This document shows, piece after piece, positions 36,175-58,899 of a stretch of 64,000 nt of DNA. Both the position numbers and the translations under genes were made by a program. The notes under the pieces were generated by a model. The model saw only the letters and a list, made by a program, of their open reading frames with translations. It was not told the DNA's origin and did no database searches. Positions within the stretch are counted from its first letter, which is position 1, and each line of letters opens with the position of its first letter. Source of the stretch: Limanda limanda (taxonomy: Eukaryota > Chordata > Actinopteri > Pleuronectiformes > Pleuronectidae). The DNA is taken from assembly GCF_963576545.1 (NCBI RefSeq), contig NC_083646.1, positions 11,614,991-11,678,990 on the forward strand, read 5' to 3'.

Positions 36175-37705
36175 GTAAGTTAAAGAAATAAAAAATATAT
36201 ATGGGGGAATAATGGTTATAGTTCTATATAAATACTGTGTGGATTCTAGGCCTATGCAGATAGTTATTTTTCATAAGCGTAAACATAGGCCTCAAATTAT
36301 TGTAACGTTTTGCAATAGTGGCTTATAATATTTTGACATACCTCAATACAAGTTATAATGTGATGTAGACTATAAACCAATATTCTCAAGGCATATAAAG
36401 TGTGTGGATCCATATATTGGCTTAATATTGAAAGTGACCTTCAATTTAATTTCACAGTGAGGTCTTTAAATGTGTGTTATCAAATATGACTCATTTTACT
36501 GAGGAGTTATTTAACTTTTTGGGATTGTCGCCCTTTGTTAAAAATATTTATCCATTTTAAAAGTGCATAGTTAAACACGTTTACCCATTTGCATCAAAGA
36601 CAATCCCACCGTTTATTATTATAAGAATTCAGCTGAATAAATCTAAATAAAGGAAAATCCTCCTCTGCACCGACTCCCAGCTTCAAAGGGTCCTGTCATG
36701 AATATAAGTCTGTTATTTAGAGGGGAGCCGGTAACGTACGGAGGCGCGCAGCACCGCGGGTGATCAGCTGCGCCTCCACAGTTCAACAGGAGCTCTTAAC
36801 CCCGGAGCCGCCGGGGCCACCATGTGTCATACAGGCCGTTCCTGTCAGACTCCCCGCGTCCACTTTGATGTTCCTGCAGATAACATTACTGCAGAAACCC
36901 ATCCGTCATGGACGAAAACTATAAGACTCCTGTCACAGAACAATGTCAGGAAAGATAAGGTAGAACATGTTGTCTCTTCTTCTGGAGCAGCAAAGTTTAA
37001 ATGGATCAATTTCAGTTTATTCTTGTGACTGAACTGCATGACAGAGCCAGGAGAGAGTCACAGATCCGCATCCAAACAACAAACCAAAGAAAGATTAAGT
37101 AAAACTTGACAAACCGACTTTTGGGCCGTTTTACTTTTACGACATCTTGGTGTCCCACTTAGACTAATTGTTGCCCAGTGGCTGACCTAAGGAGGAACCA
37201 GCCTTTGGGAGGTTTGAGTCCAGATTTACAACCTTCACAACCGAGCCCTCCTACTCTGAAAATCCAATTATTTTACTAGAACCCGAACAGCCTCGCTCGG
37301 CTCCTTGTTAAACTATAAAAGTGTGAAGGCTGTGGCAGCCGGGACAGTTTTCTGCTCAAACATAAACCATCCCTGGTTTCGCTGACATTGTTCATTTCTA
37401 CGTGTTTATACGACTGTATTTACTTTATCTGGTGTCACCAAATATACTGCACATAAATCACAGGTCAGTCATCTCAAAGCATCAGTTTCCTTCATCCTTG
37501 TGTCAAATAAATAAAATCGCCAGAAAATACGACAAAGTGGAAAATAGTGATAAAACTAACAAATTGTCCCTTTGTTGTCCTCTCCACCTTTTTCCTTTCT
37601 CTTTCTTTCTTTCCTCTCCTTTCTCTCTCTGCTGAAACTGAATCTGAAACAGATTGAGCTTTAAACTCCATCGCTACGTTCCTTATAACTTTAAAGCTTC
37701 ACATT

Positions 37706-38854
37706 ATGGACTTCTCAGGTTCTTTGCCTCCACCCTCCCCATACACCTTCCCCATCACCCCCAATGTCTCGATAACTCCTTCCCCGTCTCCCTCCCTCTC
37801 TCCATCACCCAGCCTGGCATCCACCGCTCTCTTCTGCTCCCTCCTCTCCCTCCTCTCCTTGCTGGGCATCACAGGAAACCTGTACACGTTAGGCCTCCTT
37901 CTGAGGCGCAAGAGGAGCAAGAGGAGACGCGCAGCAGGGCCATGCTGCTGCCTGATGAGAGTACCTTTACCATTCTGTCTCGCCAATGCCTCCTCCCCCT
38001 CCACCTCCCCCATCTCGTCTTCTTCTTCCTCCTCCTCCTCTCTTCACCTCCAGGTGCTGAGCCTCGCACTTGCCGACCTGCTCTACCTTTTCACCGCCCC
38101 CTTCATCGTGTACGACAGCCTGGCGTCTGGCTGGGCCTTCGGTGAGCCGGGCTGCCGCCTCCTCCTGAGCCTGGACCTCCTCACCATGCACGCCTCCATC
38201 TTTACTCTTACCGCCATGAGTCTGGACCGCTACCGGGCTGTGGCTCACCCCTTGCACACCTCCTCCTCCAACTCCTCCGGCCTGCTGCGTGTGGGCCTGG
38301 CCTGGGGACTGGCTGTGGCTCTGAGCCTGCCCATGATTATCACCCTGCACCTGGAGGATGGGGAGAACCAGGAGGGCCAGCTGTGTGTGCCGGCCTGGGA
38401 CGAGCAGAGCTCCAAAGCCTATCTGAGTGTGCTGTTCTGCACAAGCATCCTCGGTCCTGGGCTGGCCATCGGAGCCCTCTATGCCACCCTGGGCCGGCTG
38501 TACTGGGTGTCTCAGACCAAGCCGGCCTGGGCCAATGGGAGCAGCACCTCTTGTCCCCCCCGTGCTCCCAAACCCAAAGTCCTGCTCCTCATCCTGGGTA
38601 TCGTTCTGGCCTTCTGGGCCTGTTTTCTCCCTTTCTGGATCTGGCAGCTGCTGCCGCTGTACCAGCCCGACATGCTGCGGACAGTCCCGGTGGGGACGCA
38701 GGTGACAGTGAATCGCATCCTGACGGGTCTGACCTATGGAAACTCTTGTGTGAATCCGTTCTTCTACACACTATTGACAGGAAAGCGAAAACGCAACAGG
38801 CAGACGCTGACATCATCAAATCAGCTCTGCCGCAAGAGCAGTCCACTGCAGTAG
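37706..38854 (+). CDS. uts2r: Urotensin-II receptor (uts2r family), class A GPCR
   Basis: Plasma-membrane receptor for urotensin II and related peptides, expected to couple to Gq. Read through, the frame is 382 residues; with a likely 93-bp in-frame intron removed (37961-38053) it is 351. Seen: N-glycosylation site NVS at residue 20, Ser/Pro-rich N-terminus, TM1 with GN (residues 57-58), TM2 LALADLLYL, Cys before TM3 (FGEPGC), TM3 LLTMHASIFTLTAMSLDRY with a DRY motif, extracellular loop 2 CVPAW, SILGPGLAIGALYATLGRLY in TM5, TM6 LGIVLAFWACFLPFWIW, and TM7 LTYGNSCVNPFFYTLL (NPxxY). The C-tail is short with basic and Ser residues. The LTMHASIFTLT, FWACFLPFW and LTYGNSC blocks identify the urotensin receptor family. 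Teleosts have several paralogues and I cannot tell which this is. The ATG follows the predicted UTR acceptor by 54 bases. Confidence 0.92.
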   Translation: MDFSGSLPPPSPYTFPITPNVSITPSPSPSLSPSPSLASTALFCSLLSLLSLLGITGNLYTLGLLLRRKRSKRRRAAGPCCCLMRVPLPFCLANASSPSTSPISSSSSSSSSLHLQVLSLALADLLYLFTAPFIVYDSLASGWAFGEPGCRLLLSLDLLTMHASIFTLTAMSLDRYRAVAHPLHTSSSNSSGLLRVGLAWGLAVALSLPMIITLHLEDGENQEGQLCVPAWDEQSSKAYLSVLFCTSILGPGLAIGALYATLGRLYWVSQTKPAWANGSSTSCPPRAPKPKVLLLILGIVLAFWACFLPFWIWQLLPLYQPDMLRTVPVGTQVTVNRILTGLTYGNSCVNPFFYTLLTGKRKRNRQTLTSSNQLCRKSSPLQ

Positions 38855-39051
38855 TGTGATGTCAGTCTGTCGACGGCACAGATAATAATGTGAGTGTGTA
38901 CGTGTATCTAACAGTATGCAAATGTATGAAAAGGTGATGTACACAAAGGCTTTATGAATTTATTAGTGCAAAGACGATTGATTTAGAATCAGCCAAGGAA
39001 ACAATGATAACAAGCAAATGATAGCACTTTGTAAAATGCTTTGAGAACAGA

Positions 39052-39057
39052 AATAAA
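39052..39057 (+). terminator. Poly(A) signal of uts2r
   Basis: AATAAA about 200 bp after the uts2r stop codon, in AT-rich sequence. Confidence 0.6.
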
Positions 39058-39915
39058 TATTTTATTAAGAGATTAAATGTTAACTATCTTTGTTTTGTTT
39101 GCCAGTGCATAAAAGCTTTATGAGTGGACAATATTTCCTATTTGGAGGTTAGATGGGTTTACCAGAAAAAGACGACAATCTCAGTGTGTCACCTATTTTA
39201 TCAAAATCATCGGTGTTCATATCAAATAATGTCTCAACTTGCTGTGAATTTACATGTTGATCATTTGGTTTTAAATGTCTTATTGAGATTATATTTTATG
39301 ACTATGGAAATCTCACTTTTAACAGAAGTGGAGCCTACAATAATTTAACCCTAAACTGAAAGATCTAAGAGTAGAGAGGGTTTTTTATTTTGTAAAAATA
39401 TATTTTGTCCTTTAAGCAAATCGGTGCTAAAAGATACTAAGGACAGATTATGTCATATGTTGCACATGCACAAGCATTTCCAGTAAAACCATGACGCACT
39501 TCAGCTCATTTCCAGAGAACAATCAGAGAACGACTGGTTGTAACTGGTCCGGACCTCGTTGAGACATTTTTCTCAGACACCGTTTGTTGACACATGTTGG
39601 AGCAGGTCAACATTCTTGATTTGCTTCCCCTGACTCATATAAAACAATATAAGTTTATATTATCACAACCTGCATGTTGGGTTTGCCAATTTGGTTATTA
39701 TGAATGGTGTTTTACATGGCCTCCCCTTGTATTGACTGTAACTGATGTTTATAATAATGCATAATATACAGCCTTGAATAAAAACTATGTTTTCTGTAAT
39801 ACACTGTGTTGATGGATCTTTAACTATAGTTTGGCCTTGCGCAAAAGAACAAGATATCTAAATGGAAACGTCTTGTAAATTGCATTCATACTTCTGTGTG
39901 TATACGTGAGAGTTT

Positions 39916-39922
<7 letters not shown>

Positions 39923-39973
<51 letters not shown>
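39923..39973. repeat. (TG)n microsatellite
   Basis: About 25 TG units. Confidence 0.97.
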
Positions 39974-39980
<7 letters not shown>

Positions 39981-40267
39981 TATGTGTGTGTTAGCAGCTC
40001 AAGTGGATCTTCCCAGCTCTTGTGTGTCTGTTTCTGTGTGTATCCCTGTAGCAACAGTCTGTGTCTGCCTGTCTGACTCAAAGGCTTCACTGTACTGTAT
40101 CACAAACCCTGCTGCTCTTTGACGCAGATGAGCAAATACTGGTGTTTGACATAGAGGGATGGGGAGACTGGACAAAATCGGTGGGGGGGGTATACTTGAG
40201 GCGTCTGGGTTTAAGGTCCTGATTGTGATTTTCCATGTGATGCACTCTGAAAAAAAGGGATTTGTTT

Positions 40268-40668
40268 TAGAGCCCGACTGATGGAGAGTTTGCGATAAAC
40301 TGCTCACCAATATTAAGGTGTAGAAAACTTCCGATATCGGTTTATCAGCAGATTATATAATATGTATATAAAAATTGGGAAAGATTGCTCAGACATAATT
40401 CTCCAACTATTTTGGCAGAGAAATGTAACAGAGGCTTGATATTTTACAGTTTACGCATAAAACAAACAGTGAATAACTAAAGAAAAAGAGAGAATAAATA
40501 CAAACATATATAAAGAACTTGAATTAAGAAAATAAATACATCTGCTTATGATAAATGTCTTTTCTGCATAATTTATTCTTAAAATTTCATGTTGACATAT
40601 TTCAACACACTCTGATACGATATAACTGTGAGAGGCTCGTATCAACTGAAATCTTCGACCAGGCTCTA
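40268..40668. mobile_element. Degraded non-autonomous hAT-like element
   Basis: Imperfect terminal inverted repeats: the left end begins TAGAGCCCGACTGATGG and the reverse complement of the right end begins TAGAGCCTGGTCGAAGA. Flanking 8-mers (ATTTGTTT and ATGTTTTT) agree at 6 of 8 positions, as for an old 8-bp target duplication. The interior is AT-rich (CGATATCGGTTTATC) with no transposase. The class is inferred from TIR and duplication length. Confidence 0.45.
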
Positions 40669-43600
40669 ATGTTTTTACAAATGATCAAATGTAGCTTATG
40701 TCATTAATGCAAAACTAATCAAAATCAAATTATGAGAGTCAAATTATGCATTCATTCTCATTGCAGAAAAAAAAGCTACATTTACAAGCTGAAAAGAAAA
40801 ATACTGTCCTCAAAGAAAAGACAATTTACCAGAGCTAGGAGAAATGTTTGCATAAAAGAGGCAGCACTGATCCACTAAGTTTTTTATTTCATCACTGGTT
40901 GTTTAGAGTTGGCCCCAAGTGGAATATGTGCGCGCTGATGTTCTCTTAGTCACTATGACACAGAATCCCATTACGCTCCATTAACTGTGCTTTACTCTGT
41001 TGAGACTTGACGTTCAGTAACTTGTGTGAGTACATTATCCCCAGGTATTCACTTATCAAAGTGATTTCATGTTAAATGTAACGTAAAATGAGCCTTGAAA
41101 TACTTGAGGAAAGCAAAGTTTGGGTTTATTTATTTGTGCATAAAGTGAACACGTGCAGGAACATTCACAGAGGAGAAGAACAGCTGAGGGCAACAGGAGA
41201 AGCTGTGGCACCCAACAGGGCTTTACTGCACTGGTGATATACAGACAGGGTTAAAGAAACACGTACCGAAAGTATTTGTTAAAGGAGCTCGGGACATTTT
41301 CTCTTCTGTGATTCCATTAATTCTGAGGCTGTATAGGGCCCTTCTACAGTCAGTGCTGCCTGCCATGTGTTTCCATTTACCTGGCCTGGATACATCTGAG
41401 CATAACGTTCCCAGTGCAGTTATTACCCGGAGCCCTGTGTGGTCACACACCACAGGGGGCGCCCTCTGTTGTGAACTTAATGCAATAGCCATCCACATTT
41501 CACAGACAGCGAGGCCCTCTCAGCACATTTGTCCGTTTGAAAGGAATTTCTTGCAGACAAAGAGCGAGTTCCATTTACAGCTCAAATCACCCGGCCTCAT
41601 ATGAGATCTGGTGAGTTCTGGACCCCTGGGTTCATACCACAGTGACAGAAAAGATGGAGGGTGCAGCTTGTGTAAAGATGAAACTTGTCCAAAAAAGACA
41701 TTGTGCAGCGGTGGCGTGGATATTAAAGCACAGAGAGTGTGTTGTTCGATCTTCTGCGTCTTCCCAGTGGACAGGTTCTGGGTGTCTTCTCAAACTCAAT
41801 ATATCAGATGATTAAGTCTTCCCTCAGGTCTGCTGGGATGACTGCGCGTTTGATAAACTACAAATACACGGTGTTTGGTCAACCCAACCAAATGGATGGA
41901 AAATATTGTCTCAGTTGGCAGACCGGCCGATCTATAAACCTTGTGTTGTTTGTGTTAGTAGTTGCCAGCGCCGGCCGACTTGCTCCAATCATAACTTTTG
42001 TCCTCGTGTGCGACAGAAGCTTCTGATTTCATCCTGCGATTACAGGCAGTGTCCACGGGGAAAAAACACAAGGCCACATATTTTTCTTTCGGGGAACATC
42101 CCTGTGTGTTCTACCTGGGGATCTCATAAGTCCCAGCACATGTCCGTTTCCTGGAACCAGCACGCATCTTTCCATGCCTGCACCCCCTCGCCCCCTCACC
42201 CCCGCCCGTCAGGCTCTCCCTCTTGACCAGTGTTAGAGGCTCCTGCAGGTGCCCCTCCCATGGGCAGCCCGCTCAGGAAAGCATCCCGCTGTGTAGACGA
42301 GACGAGGCTGCAGCCCGGGCCAGGTTCACGCTGGGAGGTGTATAAGAGGCTCCCATTCTCTCCAGACATACACACACACACAAAAAAGATTCCCTTAGCA
42401 CGCTGCCTCCGCCTGCCCTCCTCTAAAATCCAATCTCCCCATCTGTTTTCCCTCTCTCAATCATTTTCTGTCGCCTCCACACTCTCTGCCTTGCCTACAC
42501 TCTCATTCCTCTGCATGCTCCTATCCCCTTATATGAAGTTAATTCACCAGACGCTTTGGGATTATGAATGACGGAAACTCTTGAAAGAATTCCAGATTTC
42601 GACTCCTGCAACGTCACAGCGGCACCGATCAAAGGCACAAAATCAATAGACCTCATGATGCCCACGCATGTAGTCAACACGGCCTTAAAAAAAACTGCTT
42701 GTAATTGCTGGTTTGACAGCAAACTCTGAAACCCAGGAGCTCACAGTGTCTCTTTGTTCAGTCCATGGTAACCCCACTGTGAGGCGCCCTCCTTCCCATC
42801 ACGTCCCCTGACTTTACACCTCGGTGTCAGCCGCCAGGATCAGGCCAGACCCAGGCGTGTGTGCCTTGAAGGCCGGAGGTTACATCAACCGACATACACA
42901 TTACGGGTTCGCACTCCAGCTCTTACGAGGAAAGACAGTAAATATGGCGCGTCTGCCCCTCTCGCTGTGTTTCACCGTGTCTCTGAGCGGCGCTGCCTCC
43001 TCCTCCTGGCGGCACTCTGCCCGTAAACAGTCATCCCTGTCAGCTCCGGCCTCACAGCTCCCCTGACCTCTGACCTCCTGACACTTCACTCATCCGAGCG
43101 CCACGCTGTGTTCATGCAGGGAGATCATGGCTGGGGAGAGTCAGTTCCCAATACCATGACACTGGTCCAGATTACAACTAAAGCTTGTGTTGGCTTTTAT
43201 GCATTACTGCTGAAAAGATGAATCCATCTATCGATTAGTTAATATGAGAGTATGTCAGAAATAATTGGTTGATAGTTTCAGCTATTTCTCATGAACAATT
43301 ACCCAACACTGGTTCCACTACTGAATATTTGGAACTATGGACAAAGCAGGATCTCTAAAGACAAAACCTTGGATATTAGAAAATGTAAATGAGCATTTTC
43401 TGTTATTTTCTCATTATGGTGACTAAAGAAGGAATCAGGAACATTATCAGCAGACCAAATATTCTAATTCTAAAAATAGTTTTGGTTGAAACCCTCTAAT
43501 GCATATAAAAAAGACAGTCTGTTTTTATGATGTTGTGCCTCCTTGCTGTCTAAAAGGTGTATTTCAAACATATCTATGAATGATTTCATTCAGTGATGTT

Positions 43601-45195
43601 AAAATTAAAGAATTAAATTAAATCTAGAGAAGTCAAGACTTTATGTATAAACCTGTTAAACTCAATGGGTAAGAAAGATCCCAGCAGGGTCACAGTCTGC
43701 GTGAGCGGTTGAGGAGTGAACACTGAAGTCTAACAGAACTAGACAGCCACCTGCAGGTGAGACTGACACCGTCTGTGTCTGCAACCAAACTCTTATTTGC
43801 CCCTGCTGAGCATTCCTCTCCTTCATTTCCTCACAGAAGCCACACTACTAATAAAAGGAATAAACTATTTGTGGTTTAAAAAAAGGAGAAATTGTATAAT
43901 AAGCTCGTATTCAGACTTATAAAAATGCTTCCTCAGACAAAAGACCATATCCATGAACGTGCATGAAAGTCTTATTTTCTTGTGACTTAATGTTGGTAAA
44001 CAGCAGAGTTGTCTCCTCCCTGATAAAACAGGAGCTTCGACCCACAAACAGAAGAATCTACTGAACCAAGCCTGTATCACAAACTAGTTACGAGATCTAT
44101 TTTTTGTCCACTGTAATGAGTGTGGACAGTTTGTCTGTGTCCAAAGCTCAGTGTGGACCTTCATCTATTCATTATGTATGTGCCAAGTTAACCTTTTGGT
44201 CACTGTTGTCATTACACAAACATGATGCCACGTCCTTGAAGATTTTATCAGCAGAGGTTAGTAACAGCTATAAAATGGCTGCACTTGTTCTCCCGTATCT
44301 TTGTTACACGACACGTTCTCCCTCTTGTCTGTACATCCAGCTCAGGTGGCTCAGTAACTGACCCATCCTGGTAACAGTGTCCCCAGGGGAGGACGCCTCC
44401 CATCCCCAGGGGTCAACACCGCAAGAATGAGCTCTGGTCATGCGGAAAATATCAAATACTGTATCTAGGCAGAAAATAGGAATACTGACATTTTCTCCCA
44501 AATATGGTAGATTAAAGTGTATATAAACTATTTTTGCTTGTATCAAATGTTCAAATGTCCAATTTTTTTTTGGTAAAGATTATTAGACTTCTATTTTTGC
44601 AGACTGTTTCTTGAAAGTGACGTTACAATTTCTTGAGTCAACTACCTGACCATGACCTTCAGGTTTGAATTTTAAAAACAAAGTACAAATATTCCCTGTC
44701 TTAATAGATGAACGTAAACAAAACCAGTGTTGTGATCGGAAACTAGTACTGACCCTTTTGAAACAAACCATTTCCTCTAAGACATGGAGCCCGATTCTGA
44801 TCAAACTGAAAACAGCAGAGTTCTGCAGACTGGTTTCATCGCCCAGGACGCAGGACAAAAGAACCTCCACTATGGGCCTTGCTGCTGCTGCTGGTTGTTG
44901 AATCTGTTGCTCCATGTCGCCCCCACACAGCGTTCTCACCTTCCACAGTAAACCTGCACCCACTGGCCGTGTCCCTGAGCTCCTGGGTGGTCAGTAACGG
45001 AACACCTGTACCTGCCGGGCTGACTCGGAGTAAACCCAGCGCATCAGAACACACTGGGATGCTTTGGTCTGTCTATGAACATGACGTAGGGCTTATCCTG
45101 CTTCTGGGTCTGGGTCCGATTCTCAAGTATAAGATTACAGATGTGACAACCTGCAGCCATGTTCAGATTGATAGATTGAGTGGCGTCCATGCTCC

Positions 45196-45265
45196 TGACA
45201 GATTAGAAAGCAATCTACATTAAAATGCTGGGAAAAAATATGGCAACCAGCGATGGACATGAGTG
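45196..45265 (+). repeat. Dispersed repeat, copy A
   Basis: About 70 bp nearly identical to 50,216-50,286, sharing TACATTAAAATGC and CAACCAGCGATGGACATGAG. Probably the end of a transposable element whose class I cannot assign. Confidence 0.75.
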
Positions 45266-46439
45266 GTCATGTTTAAAATAAATCCCATTGGAATTTTATA
45301 CAGAATATTTTAGTGATATGAATGTAATTACATAAGCCTGGTGATGTGAGTGTATGTTTTTGTTTAATTTTATTCTTATTTTATTCAACTTTCCTGTTTT
45401 GGTGCGAGGAGAGATGTTTCTTGTGTTTTAATGAGGTTCAAAACTGTGACAAAAATGGTTCTGTGCCCCTTAGGAAGTTAAAACATATGTAATTCCTGTT
45501 AGAAACTCAAATAAAAAGAAGAAATATGCCAGCAACAGGTGATGTTTGCAGAGACACTCAAACTGCAGATCATATTAGAATTCATCCATAGCAGTTGTTG
45601 ACGTCATAGTGTTATAACTATGACAATGAGCTACACCGGACACATATACTACTGTCCTGTCAGTCAACATGCTGCTGCTGATCATGACAGAAAGACGTCC
45701 ATTGGAGATTTTCAAAATTGTGTGTGATCTGCACATTTTCTTGCTTATATTTAATTAAGGCTCAGAAATAAAACAATATCAATAATTATCACCATGTAAT
45801 ATTAATCAATTTCAATATAACAAATGATCGCTATTATGCATTGTGAAAACACTGTGCGGAGGTACAACACATAATTGATCAACGTCAGAGATCGACCCCA
45901 CTGTTTTTCATTGTCTGCTTGTGAAGATTAGTTTAAAACCACTTCACTCAGGAGAAATAATCTTCAAGTCTCAATCTAAACAGTCTAAAACTAAACAGAA
46001 ATAATAATGTGATATCATTTTGGCCCATATCACCCAGCCCCTTACACAGGGAAATCATGAGTCAGGATTTCAGAGCATAGTGCTATTGAAACATGACGGA
46101 CAAATGAATGTTTGCGTTTTTCTGTGACACAAAAGGTGGAAAACTAAGTTAAAAAATCAACAGGAACCCCAGAACTAATAAATGAAGAAAAAACAACATC
46201 CTGACACATCTTTTAAAGTTCCTGTGAAGCTTTTCGATAAAAACCTACCTTGACTCAATGTGCAGGCCTGTTTGGAGACATGCGCTCGGGCTCAGCTCCT
46301 TCTCCTCCAGTGGAAACTTTACTGGCTCCTCTAAACTCACTGGGGGTGGTGGGGGGGTGATGAAATGTGGAAGCAGGTGAGACAGCAGCAAACTCATCCA
46401 CCACACCTGATGACGTTACCGAATAACTAGAGAGGGCCC

Positions 46440-46745
46440 AACAATCAATCCCTTTAAAGTCAATCAAGCTGCACCAAACTTCACACGCTCATAGATATCA
46501 GTTCTATGAATGTGACTTATCTAATTTGATCAAGATCCGTGAGTTGTCTCCTGGGGAAAACAGAGAAAATATTGAAAAAGTCCAACCTCCCAATGTTGAA
46601 GGACGAGAAAAACAAAAACCCTGATCCAGATCCGCACCAAAAATCAAAGGGCTCTTCCCTGACCCCCACCGCATGGTTTCCCCAAGTTTCACGGTAATCG
46701 ATCAGCTGTTTTTTCTATAATCTCACTTATAAACAAACAAACAAG
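46440..46745 (-). repeat. Dispersed repeat family, copy 4
   Basis: On the minus strand it reads GTTTGCTTGTTTGTTTGTTT, GATTACCGTGAAACTTGGGG and GGTGCGGATCTGGATCAGG, then continues into GAGACAACTCACGGATCTTG. This is the longest of four related copies and lies just upstream of the khdc4 promoter. Confidence 0.65.
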
Positions 46746-46789
46746 CAAACATCCAGGGGTGAAAACGTGACCTCGCCGGCGGAAGTAAA

Positions 46790-46979
46790 CACGAGTTGCT
46801 CTCTGGCGCCATCTTGAGGCGTCGTCGTTAAACAACCGGAGGCGGAAACAGCGAGACACGGAGCTCGCACCCACAACAACACAACCTGCAGAGGCTGGCT
46901 AACGTGTCCGGAGGCCGCTGGACGGGTTTCACCTTCTACTTTCACGCTGAGAGGAAAATCCCCGTTGGACAAGACCTTG
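46790..46979 (+). promoter_or_regulatory. khdc4 promoter and 5' UTR
   Basis: CpG-rich sequence preceding the khdc4 ATG. It includes a YY1-type site CGCCATCTTG at 46807-46816, common in promoters of housekeeping RNA and ribosomal genes. The transcription start is not determined. Confidence 0.55.
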
Positions 46980-53202
<6,223 letters not shown>

Positions 53203-53716
53203 AGCAGGAAAAATCTAACCCCCCCTCAGTGCTTTCTACAGAGTCTTATAGGACGTTCAACTGAAATGAGCCCATCATTTTCCAGCACTCATCACATGGA
53301 TGACAGTTCAGAGCTTCTGTGGTCTCAGCATTATTTTAGTGCTAAGGGTCTTAATGGACATTCTATTGTTCAGTTTTTTTTTCATTGCACACATGATAGT
53401 TTGAAGATGATTATTTGCCGGACTGATACTCCAAACTATTCTGTGGCTGTATAGATAAGATGAGATATTCTGCTTCGGGTTTTTTAAAAATGGAATGACA
53501 ACCCTATGCCGAGTGTCTTTGTAAAATCAGTTTCACCTCCCGATCATGTTGAACATCACTGACCACTTTTCATTTCATCCCATATTTCCTACTTTTCTGC
53601 CCCTTTTACTTTTTTCTGTCCAAGTCAGTGACCCCATCCTTTCGTATTCTGTTTTGTACAGATCATATCGGACTAAATGTAGGGAAACCTGATTAATTTG
53701 TTTCATGCTTTTATGA

Positions 53717-53722
53717 AATAAA
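53717..53722 (+). terminator. Poly(A) signal of khdc4
   Basis: AATAAA about 515 bp after the khdc4 stop codon, followed by T/G-rich sequence. Confidence 0.65.
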
Positions 53723-53966
53723 CTTAATTTATTGCCATGTTTAAACTTGTTCTGTGTATTTTCTATAAAAGTCTGTCCTGTCATATTTGGCAAAGGGATC
53801 ATTGCAAACCAATCAGTCACATCTGTAAACAGTTGTACCTGCTAAAATACAGTAAACTGATGATCTTACTGCATCTTACTCATAATAAAACTACTATTTA
53901 TCCAAGGATAATAACTTTAGACTAAGATGAAACTTCAAAACACTCTTATACTGTACAATCAATCGT

Positions 53967-53972
53967 TTTAAT
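53967..53972 (-). terminator. Candidate poly(A) signal of ndufv1
   Basis: ATTAAA on the minus strand, about 100 bp after the ndufv1 stop. It is the common single-base variant of the canonical hexamer; no better match lies closer. Confidence 0.4.
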
Positions 53973-54066
53973 TTGAAAAACTATGCCCAAAAGTAATGTT
54001 TACATTTACACATTTAACAGGATGAGCTTTAAAATAATACAGAAAGCTGAAATGGACATTAGACTT

Positions 54067-58613
<4,547 letters not shown>

Positions 58614-58877
58614 GCAGGAGGAAGAAAAAAACAACAACAATAACAAACTGTTTGATTCTCCTGAGGCTTCTCCTCTGTTCAACGTCTCCTGCAGCTCAAT
58701 CGATGTGTGAGAGCTTTCTGCCGAACGAGCTTCTGCAGCTTCATTACACTAAGAGGATTATCTGGCTCCCACGTCACTTTATCTCCCAGCTTCCCCTGCG
58801 GCCCACACAGGTATCCACTTCACACACGCGCACAAACAGACACTGTTAGGGGTCAGTATCCGGGTCCAGAGTCAGAA

Positions 58878-58890
58878 TAACCTTTGACCT
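58878..58890 (-). promoter_or_regulatory. DR1-type nuclear receptor site upstream of ndufv1
   Basis: The reverse complement reads AGGTCAAAGGTTA, one mismatch from the AGGTCA-A-AGGTCA direct repeat bound by PPAR/RXR, HNF4 or related receptors. It contains an AAGGTCA-like half site of the kind used by ERR at respiratory-chain genes. It lies about 265 bp upstream of the ndufv1 start. Function is inferred. Confidence 0.4.
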
Positions 58891-58899
58891 CTGGCTGTC

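Larger units (their letters stand above)
39060..46785. other. Gene-poor stretch between uts2r and khdc4
   Basis: No supported coding exon. It contains a TG microsatellite (39,923-39,973), a degraded hAT-like element (40,268-40,668), one member of a dispersed repeat pair (45,196-45,265) and a minus-oriented dispersed repeat (46,440-46,745). GC-richer patches at 42.2-43.1 kb have no recognisable exons. Confidence 0.5.

Noticed and set aside
41223..43089. Several 60-113 codon frames between uts2r and khdc4
   Set aside because: No domain, no splice support and no consistent composition; treated as chance frames.
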